Shown piece after piece: positions 1 to 6,218 of a stretch of DNA of 9,763 nt (position 1 is the stretch's first letter; the number at the start of each line of letters is the position of its first letter). Under the pieces are notes generated by a model. It was given only the letters and a program-made list of their open reading frames with translations. It had not been told where the DNA came from and made no database searches. Origin of the DNA: Gammaproteobacteria bacterium (GTDB lineage Bacteria > Pseudomonadota > Gammaproteobacteria > HK1); contig JABDQX010000215.1 in the NCBI GenBank assembly GCA_013042035.1, positions 1-9,763 of the forward strand, written 5' to 3'. Made by a program: the position numbers and the translations under genes.

Positions 1-90
1 ACTCCCCGATTTTTTACCTTCCGCGCCTTGCGGGACCCCAATCGGGCTACCGCCTCGCGACGACCGGGTATTTTCAGACACGCTCTAAGA
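1..90 (+). repeat. Right half of MITE-like hairpin repeat (copy 1, truncated by window start)
   Basis: These 90 bases align without gaps to bases 8735-8824, with about 8 mismatches by eye. They end in the same terminal sequence, TTTTCAGACACGCTCTAAGA, which is the inverse complement of the left end of the full copy at about 8632. The window therefore starts just past the centre of the element, and its left arm lies outside. It sits about 70 bp upstream of waaF, so it may separate waaF from whatever precedes it. No coding function is expected. Confidence 0.85.
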
Positions 91-160
91 GCCTCTTACC
101 TCTCTCCCCATACGTTGTCCTATCGAATGAAGAAACCGCTCGCGTGGAACGGGATTCGTA

Positions 161-1183
161 ATGGCCGAAAACAAGATTCTGATTGTTGGTCCTTCCTGGG
201 TGGGCGATATGGTGATGGCGCAGTCTTTGTTCATTACCCTCGCCAAATTGAATCCCGGTGCCACTATTGATGTCCTGGCTCCCCCATGGAGCCGTCCCCT
301 TCTGCAAAGAATGCCCCAGGTCTTCGATGCCATTGATATGCCGGTGGGACATGGCGCGATCGACATAGGCAGGCGGCGTAATCTGGGCAAATCGCTTCGA
401 TCACGCCACTATCGACAAGCGATTGTATTGCCAAATTCCCTTAAATCGGCACTGCTCCCCTGGTTCGCCGATATCCCGTTAAGGGTAGGTTGGCGTGGAG
501 AAATGCGTTATGGCTTGCTCAATGATTTACGCCGTCTCGACAAACAGAAATATCCCCTACTGGTTCAGCGCTTCAACGCGCTGGCATATCCCGCGGGCTG
601 GGATTTGCCCGCCGTGCAACCGGCGCCTTTACTGCGAACCGATTGGCATAATGCCAGCCGGTTGCTCAAGAAGTTTTCCCTGGATACCCATCGTAAGGTA
701 CTGACTCTATGTCCGGGCGCGGAATTCGGACCGGCCAAACGCTGGCCGACGCATCACTACGCAACCGTTGCGCGAGCCGTGATCGAGCAAGGCCGGCAGG
801 TTTGGTTGATGGGATCGGAAAAAGATAAAAGCATTGCCGAGGCTATTGTCGGCGCGCTTTCCAGCACGGAACGGTCACACTGCAAAGTTCTTGCCGGTGC
901 CACAAAATTGGAGGAGGCAATAGACCTTCTGGCCTTGGCGGATGCGGTTGTCAGTAACGATTCCGGACTCATGCATATTGCCGCCGCGTTACGCAGATCA
1001 CTGGTAGTGGTGTATGGTTCCACTTCGCCGGATTTTACCCCACCTTTACACGAAGACGCGACGATCCTCTCCCATCCGATAGACTGTGGGCCTTGTTTCC
1101 GGCGCGAATGTCCCGGAGGCCACCTGAAATGCCTTGATGAGTTGTCGCCGGAGCGGGTGATTCGAGCGCTATCGCTTCATTAA
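161..1183 (+). CDS. waaF: ADP-heptose:LPS heptosyltransferase II
   Basis: 340-residue glycosyltransferase of family GT9. It transfers L-glycero-D-manno-heptose from ADP-heptose to the first heptose of the lipopolysaccharide inner core, in the cytoplasm at the inner membrane. Visible family marks are the N-terminal ILIVGPSWVGDMVMAQSLF (residues 6-24), the nucleotide-sugar-binding NDSGLMHIAAAL near residue 267 and the cysteine-containing C-terminal GPCFRRECPGGHLKCLDEL. Length is close to the usual ~345 residues of RfaF/WaaF and there is no break. The ATG at 161 puts the conserved GPSWVGD motif where the family has it. A modest purine-rich ribosome site, GGAACGGG, lies at 146-153, 7 nt upstream. 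No other LPS gene is in the window. The gene stands alone on the + strand and converges on the ABC ATPase gene that ends at 1287. Confidence 0.95.
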   Translation: MAENKILIVGPSWVGDMVMAQSLFITLAKLNPGATIDVLAPPWSRPLLQRMPQVFDAIDMPVGHGAIDIGRRRNLGKSLRSRHYRQAIVLPNSLKSALLPWFADIPLRVGWRGEMRYGLLNDLRRLDKQKYPLLVQRFNALAYPAGWDLPAVQPAPLLRTDWHNASRLLKKFSLDTHRKVLTLCPGAEFGPAKRWPTHHYATVARAVIEQGRQVWLMGSEKDKSIAEAIVGALSSTERSHCKVLAGATKLEEAIDLLALADAVVSNDSGLMHIAAALRRSLVVVYGSTSPDFTPPLHEDATILSHPIDCGPCFRRECPGGHLKCLDELSPERVIRALSLH

Positions 1184-1198
1184 GAGCCTGTTTGGCTC
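1184..1198 (+). terminator. Short hairpin directly after waaF stop (possible weak terminator)
   Basis: GAGCC (1184-1188) and GGCTC (1194-1198) form a 5-bp stem around the loop TGTTT, starting at the base after the waaF stop codon. No T-run follows, so intrinsic termination would be weak. The same bases, TAAGAGCCTGTTTG, resemble the end of the hairpin repeat (TAAGAGCGTGTCTG), so this could instead be a decayed repeat end. Confidence 0.3.
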
Positions 1199-1214
1199 GC
1201 AACCATCCTTACAA

Positions 1215-1237
1215 AAGTGCCCACGAAGTTGGCACTT
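1215..1237 (-). terminator. Hairpin between convergent waaF and ABC ATPase gene
   Basis: AAGTGCC (1215-1221) and GGCACTT (1231-1237) form a perfect 7-bp stem around a 9-nt loop, about 50 bp past the ABC ATPase stop at 1287. Read on the minus strand the stem is followed by a short T-run (GGCACTTTTGT). It could therefore end the minus-strand pilin/ATP-grasp operon. On the + strand there is no T-run. Confidence 0.45.
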
Positions 1238-1286
1238 GCCCCCTGCTCTTCACAATCCGCCATTTCTTATTCGCCATCAAGGACAG

Positions 1287-2012
1287 CTAATGAGAAACCG
1301 TGGAAATACACCGGAAAAAGGCGTCTTCCAATGTATGGGCTCCATAACGCGCGCGGCACGCTTCGGGGGTTCCGGCAAATAGCAGCCGGCCTTCATGCAA
1401 AATGCCGAGACGATCACAAAGCGCCTCTACATCGCTCAATAGATGTGTACTGAAGAACAAGGTATGCGTTCCGGCCAACCGTAGATCGGTGAGATATCGT
1501 TTAACCAATAGCCGCGCCTTGGGGTCCAGACCACTTAACGGTTCGTCCAGCACAAGTAGCGGTTTCCTGCTGAGAAAACAGGCTGCAAGTCCGAGTTTTT
1601 GCGCCATACCCTTCGAATGTTGTCTTACCGGTTTTGCCAGGGCCGCCGGTGTCAGATCGAGATGATTGAGCATCCCGAAAACATCATCGTCTCGATAAGG
1701 CTGTCCGTGCAAGCGCGCCATATAGCGGAGAAATTCCTTGCCCGTCAGGTAGTAGGGAGGAAGAAATTGTTCCGGTAGGAATGCAAGGGCGGCGCGTGCG
1801 TGGATGTCTTGATGCGGGTAACCGAGTATCTCCATGGTCCCGGTGTCGATCTCGCAAAAATCCAGGAGCGCCTTGATGCAGGTGCTCTTTCCCGCACCGT
1901 TTACGCCAACGAGCCCGAAGAACTCGTTCCGTGGTATCGCGAACGCCAAATCGTCGAGCACACATTGCGTACCGTAATGCTTGGTAACATTGGTAAAGCG
2001 GAGTGCGTGCAA
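1287..2012 (-). CDS. ABC-2/CcmA-type ABC transporter ATP-binding protein
   Basis: Cytoplasmic ATPase subunit of an ABC transporter, about 241 residues from the proposed start. Visible in order: Walker A GVNGAGKST, Q-loop region FLPEQFLPPYYLTGKEFL, signature-like QHSKGMAQKLG (SKGM replaces SGGQ, common in the CcmA/NatA-type branch), Walker B LLVLDEPLSGLDP with D-loop, and switch His in FFSTHLL. The start chosen is TTG at 2012. It lies 4 nt after the stop of the preceding gene, has GGAAG at 2022-2026 as ribosome site, and gives HALRFTNVTKHYG, the usual ABC N-terminus. An ATG at 2060 would add 16 residues and overlap the upstream gene by 44 nt. This is the last gene of the pilin/ATP-grasp operon. 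No membrane permease lies in the window, so the transporter partner is either encoded elsewhere or this ATPase has another role. The transported substrate is unknown. Confidence 0.85.
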   Translation of the reverse strand: MHALRFTNVTKHYGTQCVLDDLAFAIPRNEFFGLVGVNGAGKSTCIKALLDFCEIDTGTMEILGYPHQDIHARAALAFLPEQFLPPYYLTGKEFLRYMARLHGQPYRDDDVFGMLNHLDLTPAALAKPVRQHSKGMAQKLGLAACFLSRKPLLVLDEPLSGLDPKARLLVKRYLTDLRLAGTHTLFFSTHLLSDVEALCDRLGILHEGRLLFAGTPEACRARYGAHTLEDAFFRCISTVSH

Positions 2013-2016
2013 CTTA

Positions 2017-4050
2017 TCATACTTCCAGTGTCTGTACTTCAACCTCTCGAGCGCAAGCATCCCTGCCTGCCGCCCAACTTGCCAAGGCCATGTCTTTAAC
2101 CTGTTCGATCTCTTCAGCAGGCACCATAGCGCCCCCCTTCTCCCCTACGGGGTCATCATGAAAAATATATAACCGAGACAGGAATTGCTCGAAAGGCAAT
2201 GAAGCCTCTCCAAAGCGTTCGCCTTGTCCCTGGGTAGAAACAACGACGCCATTACCCCAGTTTTGCCCGCTGTCGTTGTTGGGATTATAGAAATACACCC
2301 GCATGACGGCTGTTTGATCCAATGCCACCCGTAGCAGGGTAATGGCATGCCAACCGATAAACTGGGCATTGCTATCGGTAACGGCAATACCCACCGGTTG
2401 CGGGTGAATCACCGGCTGATTGCCGTTGTAGTACGGATGATAACTGTTGTAGAACTGTTCGATGAAGGCGTCGTAATCCATCAAATTACCGCTACCGACA
2501 TCCACCGCTATCATAAATTGCCGCCCGACCCACCAGCCATGAAATTCCGGGTTGATCCAGCGATGGGGATCCTGTCCACGGCCGACGCACAAACGCCCCA
2601 TTTCGTGATAGATGCGGTCCAAATGGGGGACGAGAATAATGGACACCGGGTCGGTATCCAGTGGTGCGGATACAGCCAAACCAGACTCTAGCGTTGCCGA
2701 ATCGATAGGGCACCCTTCAAAATGCTTTAGCACACTGTCGTAGCGGACGCATTGATAAATAAGGTGCAACAGATAATCCGGATCGTTATAAGACCACATG
2801 GACAACGCCCGCGCGGACTGGCACGTTGGGTTATTTCCCTGCGCCACACCCAATGGCTGGCCCAGTAGTGAGATGACGCTGGCAAGAAGATAAACCCGTG
2901 GTTCCAGGGCATCGCCCAGTACGGACGAGAGCGTGGCTTTTGCATGGGATGACAAGGGCAACTTGATCTGTCGCCATAGCCCTGGCGCAATGGGCGAGGA
3001 ATAGAGCGCGCCGTTTTCCAACAGCAGGGAGAGCCCGTAGATAGCCTGAGCGGTTTCGGGATAGATTGCCTCCTCAATCAGGGTGTGGATCAATGCCTGA
3101 TAGCTTCGCAGCGCATCCAATCCGGTACTGCTGAGCCCCAGCGCATCGGAAATCAGTTGCCCTTGTCCCTGTTCCAGCAGCCAGCGTAGAAAGCTCGCAT
3201 GGTAGTCGGATACCAGACCGACATCGTGCATAGCGCGGGAAAAACCATAGGCCTCTTGTTGTAATGCCGGTAAATCCATTGTCTCCAGACGCATCCGGTA
3301 GGGTTCAAGACCCGGGTCATCTTGACAGCCCTGGGTCGGCCCGAATAAGGCACTGACCAGCCGGGACGCACCAATATTGATTGAAGCAATTTCACCTTTG
3401 TTCTGGCTGAGCATCACGGCAATTCGTGTGACCATGGCCTTGACCTTCAATACCTGAATCGGTCGTTGCGCCAGGATGCGCCAGATTTCCTTAATCAGGC
3501 CGTCAAGGATGTTATCGAGGCCAATATGCTCCAGCAGGAATCGATACAAAACACCAACAGCGTCGCCCAATTCACCCAGGCGAATCCGCAAGGTCTCATC
3601 GGCGCTATCAAACAAGTATTTCAGATTGAGTGAGAGCACCTGGATCAAGAAATCTCTCGCCTGTTCTGGACTGACTGTCGGATGACGCACATTTTCTTGC
3701 GCAATTGCCAACATGCGTAATTGACTCAGGCAGTCCAGAACCACGGTCATTTTTTCACCCCGTTCCAGGGTATTTGTGACCAATTGGGGTAATAAGCTGC
3801 TCGGCATTTCCCAATCGGTTCCCACAAAAATCCCCGATTCCTGAAGGCGCGGTGCCAATGCATAGAGACATTCAGTGCCTTCCGCGTCCCCTATGATTCG
3901 GCCACAAAGCGCCAATACCTGGGTTTGATATTGGATTTTGGCAAAGGGACGGGCCTGTTCCAGACGTCGCAAAGCATTGTCCAGCTTTTCCTGCAAAAAC
4001 TGGTTGTGCCGCTCCTCGTTGCCCTTATGTTCCGTGGTGGAATCAGACAT
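2017..4050 (-). CDS. Uncharacterised 677-residue protein with papain-like C-terminal domain
   Basis: I do not recognise the full-length family. Residues 1-40 are charged and probably helical (EKLDNALRRLEQARP). Residues about 130-400 read as mostly helical and soluble. From about 400 the sequence resembles a papain-fold enzyme: Gln404 and Cys410 in QGNNPTCQSARALSMWS (the Gln-to-Cys spacing of 6 equals papain's oxyanion Gln19 and Cys25), His568 in FIGWHAITLLRV, and Asn589 in VYFYNPNNDSGQNWGNG, comparable to the papain Asn and NSWG segment. No signal peptide or membrane span is evident, so it is probably cytoplasmic. The ATG at 4050 has a strong ribosome site, AGGAGGAA (4061-4068), and overlaps the end of the ATP-grasp gene by 8 nt, which implies translational coupling. 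It could act as a peptidase or as an acyl/amide transferase. The fold call is by eye and needs a profile search; the existence of the gene is secure. Confidence 0.85.
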   Translation of the reverse strand: MSDSTTEHKGNEERHNQFLQEKLDNALRRLEQARPFAKIQYQTQVLALCGRIIGDAEGTECLYALAPRLQESGIFVGTDWEMPSSLLPQLVTNTLERGEKMTVVLDCLSQLRMLAIAQENVRHPTVSPEQARDFLIQVLSLNLKYLFDSADETLRIRLGELGDAVGVLYRFLLEHIGLDNILDGLIKEIWRILAQRPIQVLKVKAMVTRIAVMLSQNKGEIASINIGASRLVSALFGPTQGCQDDPGLEPYRMRLETMDLPALQQEAYGFSRAMHDVGLVSDYHASFLRWLLEQGQGQLISDALGLSSTGLDALRSYQALIHTLIEEAIYPETAQAIYGLSLLLENGALYSSPIAPGLWRQIKLPLSSHAKATLSSVLGDALEPRVYLLASVISLLGQPLGVAQGNNPTCQSARALSMWSYNDPDYLLHLIYQCVRYDSVLKHFEGCPIDSATLESGLAVSAPLDTDPVSIILVPHLDRIYHEMGRLCVGRGQDPHRWINPEFHGWWVGRQFMIAVDVGSGNLMDYDAFIEQFYNSYHPYYNGNQPVIHPQPVGIAVTDSNAQFIGWHAITLLRVALDQTAVMRVYFYNPNNDSGQNWGNGVVVSTQGQGERFGEASLPFEQFLSRLYIFHDDPVGEKGGAMVPAEEIEQVKDMALASWAAGRDACAREVEVQTLEV

Positions 4051-5269
4051 AAAAATCCAGTTCCTCCTGGGCCTTCAACAGGTCACGCATAACGTGGGGA
4101 TCGGGGCCAAAGAAATGCAGTAATCCCCAATGGGTGCCAAACGCGCTCCGTTTGGGGACTTTGTTTGCCATGGGTTCGCCCAACTCATGGAACTCAAAGT
4201 AATCATGCTGTTCGGTTTCCTCAGGAATGTTTAGTTCACTGATAACGCGGCGGCGCGGGTAAACACCAAAGCAGCCTGCATGGCCTTTGGCATCGACCAC
4301 TTCTCGTGGGAAAAAGTTATCAAGCTCTTCCTGGGTGGTTTTTGGATCGAACATCAATACCGACGCCTGATAGGCATTGAAACCATAGGCACGTTCGATT
4401 AACTCAAAGGCCTGGAAACCGGGCGGTCGATAGGCCACTTCACCGAAGTACATCTTGCCATCACTGGTAACAAAGTATTCAGGGTGAATAAAACCAAAAT
4501 CTATTTCAAAGACTTCGATCAGCTTCTCAATTTCCGCCGTTACCTGGGGGCGATATTTTTCCAGTTCCGGCGTGGCGGGAACAAATACGGAATATCCCAG
4601 AGTGACATATTCCGAGATATTCAGGAATTGGATCTTGCCGTTCTTGATCCAGGCCTCAACAGCAAATTCCCAGCCGTCGAGATGACTTTCCATCAACAGG
4701 GGAAATTGATCATCGGTAATTTTGTCGACATCATCGGGTTCACGGATAACCCAATGTCCTTCACAGCCCGCTTTATCCAGTGCCTTCAAGTGGATCGGAT
4801 CGTTGGGGTCGCCGTCCAGCTTCAACAAGGCCTGATTGACGCGCTTGAGAAAGTGAATGATGTCACTTCTATCTTGAGCTTCCTCGAAAATACCTATGCG
4901 AATACCCCCTAATTGGGCGCGGCGCTTCATCAGGGATTTATCACGAAATAGCAGTGATTGGCTCATAATACGAGGTTTGCCCAATAAAACCGAATTGATT
5001 GCGCCGGCCCATTCCACTGTCTCCTCGAACAGCGGGATAGCGACATCAACACCTTTGTCTTTCAATTTCTGGGCAATTTCCATGGAACGATCATTTAGCC
5101 GTTCGAAATCCCAGACAATCAAGGGAATGTCATTCGCGGTAGCGTATTCCTCTGCCCACGCGGGGGCAACGATGATATATCGACGATCAAAACGATCAAT
5201 AGCATCGATAGCGTTCAGACTCCACCCAAGAATAGCGACATAGCCTCTATCCGTATTCGCGTTTGTCAT
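4043..5269 (-). CDS. ATP-grasp ligase (carbamoyl-phosphate-synthase/biotin-carboxylase-like)
   Basis: 408-residue protein that should activate a carboxylate as an acyl phosphate using ATP and Mg2+ and couple it to an amine or thiol. Residues about 1-95 form the pre-ATP-grasp Rossmann-like part (YVAILGWSLNAIDAI). The ATP-grasp fold follows, with SLLFRDKSLMKRRAQLGGI (105-123), the nucleotide-contacting stretch LLMESHLDGWEFAVEAWI (191-208), and metal-binding glutamates in IHPEYF (Glu264) and YFGEVAYRPPG (Glu277, with the conserved Arg281). The last ~75 residues are extra. The start is the ATG at 5269, with AGGAA (5275-5279) at good spacing. The open frame runs 49 codons further upstream but would overlap the pilin gene and lacks family similarity. 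It follows the pilin gene by 13 nt and overlaps the next gene by 8 nt. The substrate is unknown; an amino acid or peptide ligase role is the natural guess from the family. Confidence 0.88.
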   Translation of the reverse strand: MTNANTDRGYVAILGWSLNAIDAIDRFDRRYIIVAPAWAEEYATANDIPLIVWDFERLNDRSMEIAQKLKDKGVDVAIPLFEETVEWAGAINSVLLGKPRIMSQSLLFRDKSLMKRRAQLGGIRIGIFEEAQDRSDIIHFLKRVNQALLKLDGDPNDPIHLKALDKAGCEGHWVIREPDDVDKITDDQFPLLMESHLDGWEFAVEAWIKNGKIQFLNISEYVTLGYSVFVPATPELEKYRPQVTAEIEKLIEVFEIDFGFIHPEYFVTSDGKMYFGEVAYRPPGFQAFELIERAYGFNAYQASVLMFDPKTTQEELDNFFPREVVDAKGHAGCFGVYPRRRVISELNIPEETEQHDYFEFHELGEPMANKVPKRSAFGTHWGLLHFFGPDPHVMRDLLKAQEELDFYV

Positions 5270-5282
5270 AATTTTTCCTGTT

Positions 5283-5987
5283 TTAAAAAATATACACCAA
5301 ATTACAATCCTGACTATTGCCCTGGATGTTATAGGTATTGCTGGATTGAATCTGGCAGGCCGTATTCGAATCCGATTGTCCGACCACACCGAAAGTAGCG
5401 CCATCGTCGATCGCAATACGCAGGGATCCCGTCAGGGGCTGTCCATCGTCCATTTTTACATCAACCTCGCGCGCAACATCCACCGGCGTACTCCGCCCCA
5501 ATACGACATTCAACCTGGAAACTGTTGTGGCAAGGCCCATGTAGTCAGCGGTTTGGCCAACCACCATTGGCTGATTGAATGGATTCAAGGGCGCTGTGTT
5601 GTTACCTGAATTGGGCGCGGCATCTCCACCGATATAGTTGCCGGCAATGAAACCTGCCTTCGATAGCTGTTCCCATAGGGCATTGGGTTCCGTCCATTCG
5701 GCGCTGGCGGGACTATCCAACTGCCCATTGGCATCCCCCCCGCTCGAAATGGTGACGCCAATGGCACTTGTCGCGGCGTCGGCCGCCATATCTCCAGGCA
5801 CCGCATGGTAGCGGTCCAGGAATCCGTAATAGGCCGCTTGCACGCCGATGGCCCTATCGGCAAGGCCGCGCACACGCGCGCTGTTGATAAGTTCCTGACC
5901 CTTGAGAATGCCGCCGAGCAACAGCCCGACGATAACGAGCACAATGGCAATTTCCACTAACGTGAACCCGGATTGCTTGCGTTTCAT
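5283..5987 (-). CDS. Type IV pilin-like protein with prepilin N-terminal cleavage/methylation domain
   Basis: 234-residue secreted or membrane-anchored protein. It has a short positively charged leader, MKRKQSG, cut by prepilin peptidase before Phe8. The mature N-terminus FTLVEIAIVLVIVGLLLGG has Glu5 and a hydrophobic assembly helix. It then continues KGQELINSARVRGLADRA, a recurring pattern of prepilin-like proteins. The globular part contains many Gly, Asn and Asp residues. Two cysteines near the C-terminus (211 and 228) could close a pilin-type D-region loop, and the tail is VYIF. The ATG at 5987 has an excellent ribosome site, AGGAGGA (5995-6001), 7 nt away, the strongest in the operon, as expected for an abundant structural product. 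It is the first gene of a tight four-gene run with the ATP-grasp ligase, the papain-like protein and the ABC ATPase. No pilus assembly ATPase, platform protein or prepilin peptidase gene is in the window, so assembly would depend on a machine encoded elsewhere. Whether it is a major pilin, minor pilin or pseudopilin cannot be told. Confidence 0.92.
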   Translation of the reverse strand: MKRKQSGFTLVEIAIVLVIVGLLLGGILKGQELINSARVRGLADRAIGVQAAYYGFLDRYHAVPGDMAADAATSAIGVTISSGGDANGQLDSPASAEWTEPNALWEQLSKAGFIAGNYIGGDAAPNSGNNTAPLNPFNQPMVVGQTADYMGLATTVSRLNVVLGRSTPVDVAREVDVKMDDGQPLTGSLRIAIDDGATFGVVGQSDSNTACQIQSSNTYNIQGNSQDCNLVYIF

Positions 5988-6037
5988 GCGTCACTCCTCC
6001 TGGAGGTCTTGAATGATTGTCGCCATAAATCTATAAA

Positions 6038-6070
6038 TTGAACTTTCATGATCATAAGCAGCGTGCCACA
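6038..6070 (-). promoter_or_regulatory. Possible sigma-54-like promoter element for the pilin operon
   Basis: On the minus strand TGGCACG (6068-6062) matches the -24 half of the sigma-54 consensus exactly. TT falls at the correct distance before the -12 position, but the next bases are AT instead of GC. A start near 6040 would give a leader of about 50 nt. Sigma-54 control of pilin genes is well established in several proteobacteria, which makes the site worth noting. The missing -12 GC weakens it. A sigma-70 alternative (TATAGA just downstream) lacks a good -35. Confidence 0.2.
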
Positions 6071-6168
6071 TGGTGATCGTGATAAAAGTCCTCAGCCAAA
6101 ACAAGCAATCTTCATGCCATCTTCGTGGCTCGGTTGTTCGAGCATTCCGAACGCGGGGGCGTGTGCAA

Positions 6169-6203
6169 CTTAGAGCGTATCTGAAAAATCCCCGCTCTAC
6201 TTC
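6169..6203. repeat. Solo end of the MITE-like hairpin repeat (partial copy 3)
   Basis: About 30 bases starting CTTAGAGCGTATCTGAAAAA and running through TCCCC and CTCTACT match the left end of the full copy at about 8632, then the similarity stops. The piece lies just downstream of the ahcY stop at 6219. It contains its own inverted pair, TAGAGCG (6171-6177) and CGCTCTA (6193-6199), a 7-bp stem that could form in the ahcY 3' transcript. There is no following T-run. Confidence 0.65.
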
Positions 6204-6218
6204 CCACTCCCCACTTTT

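Noticed and set aside
4484..5243. Plus-strand open frames of 142 and 115 codons opposite the ATP-grasp gene
   Set aside because: They are antisense shadows of a gene with clear ATP-grasp motifs; their translations show no family pattern.
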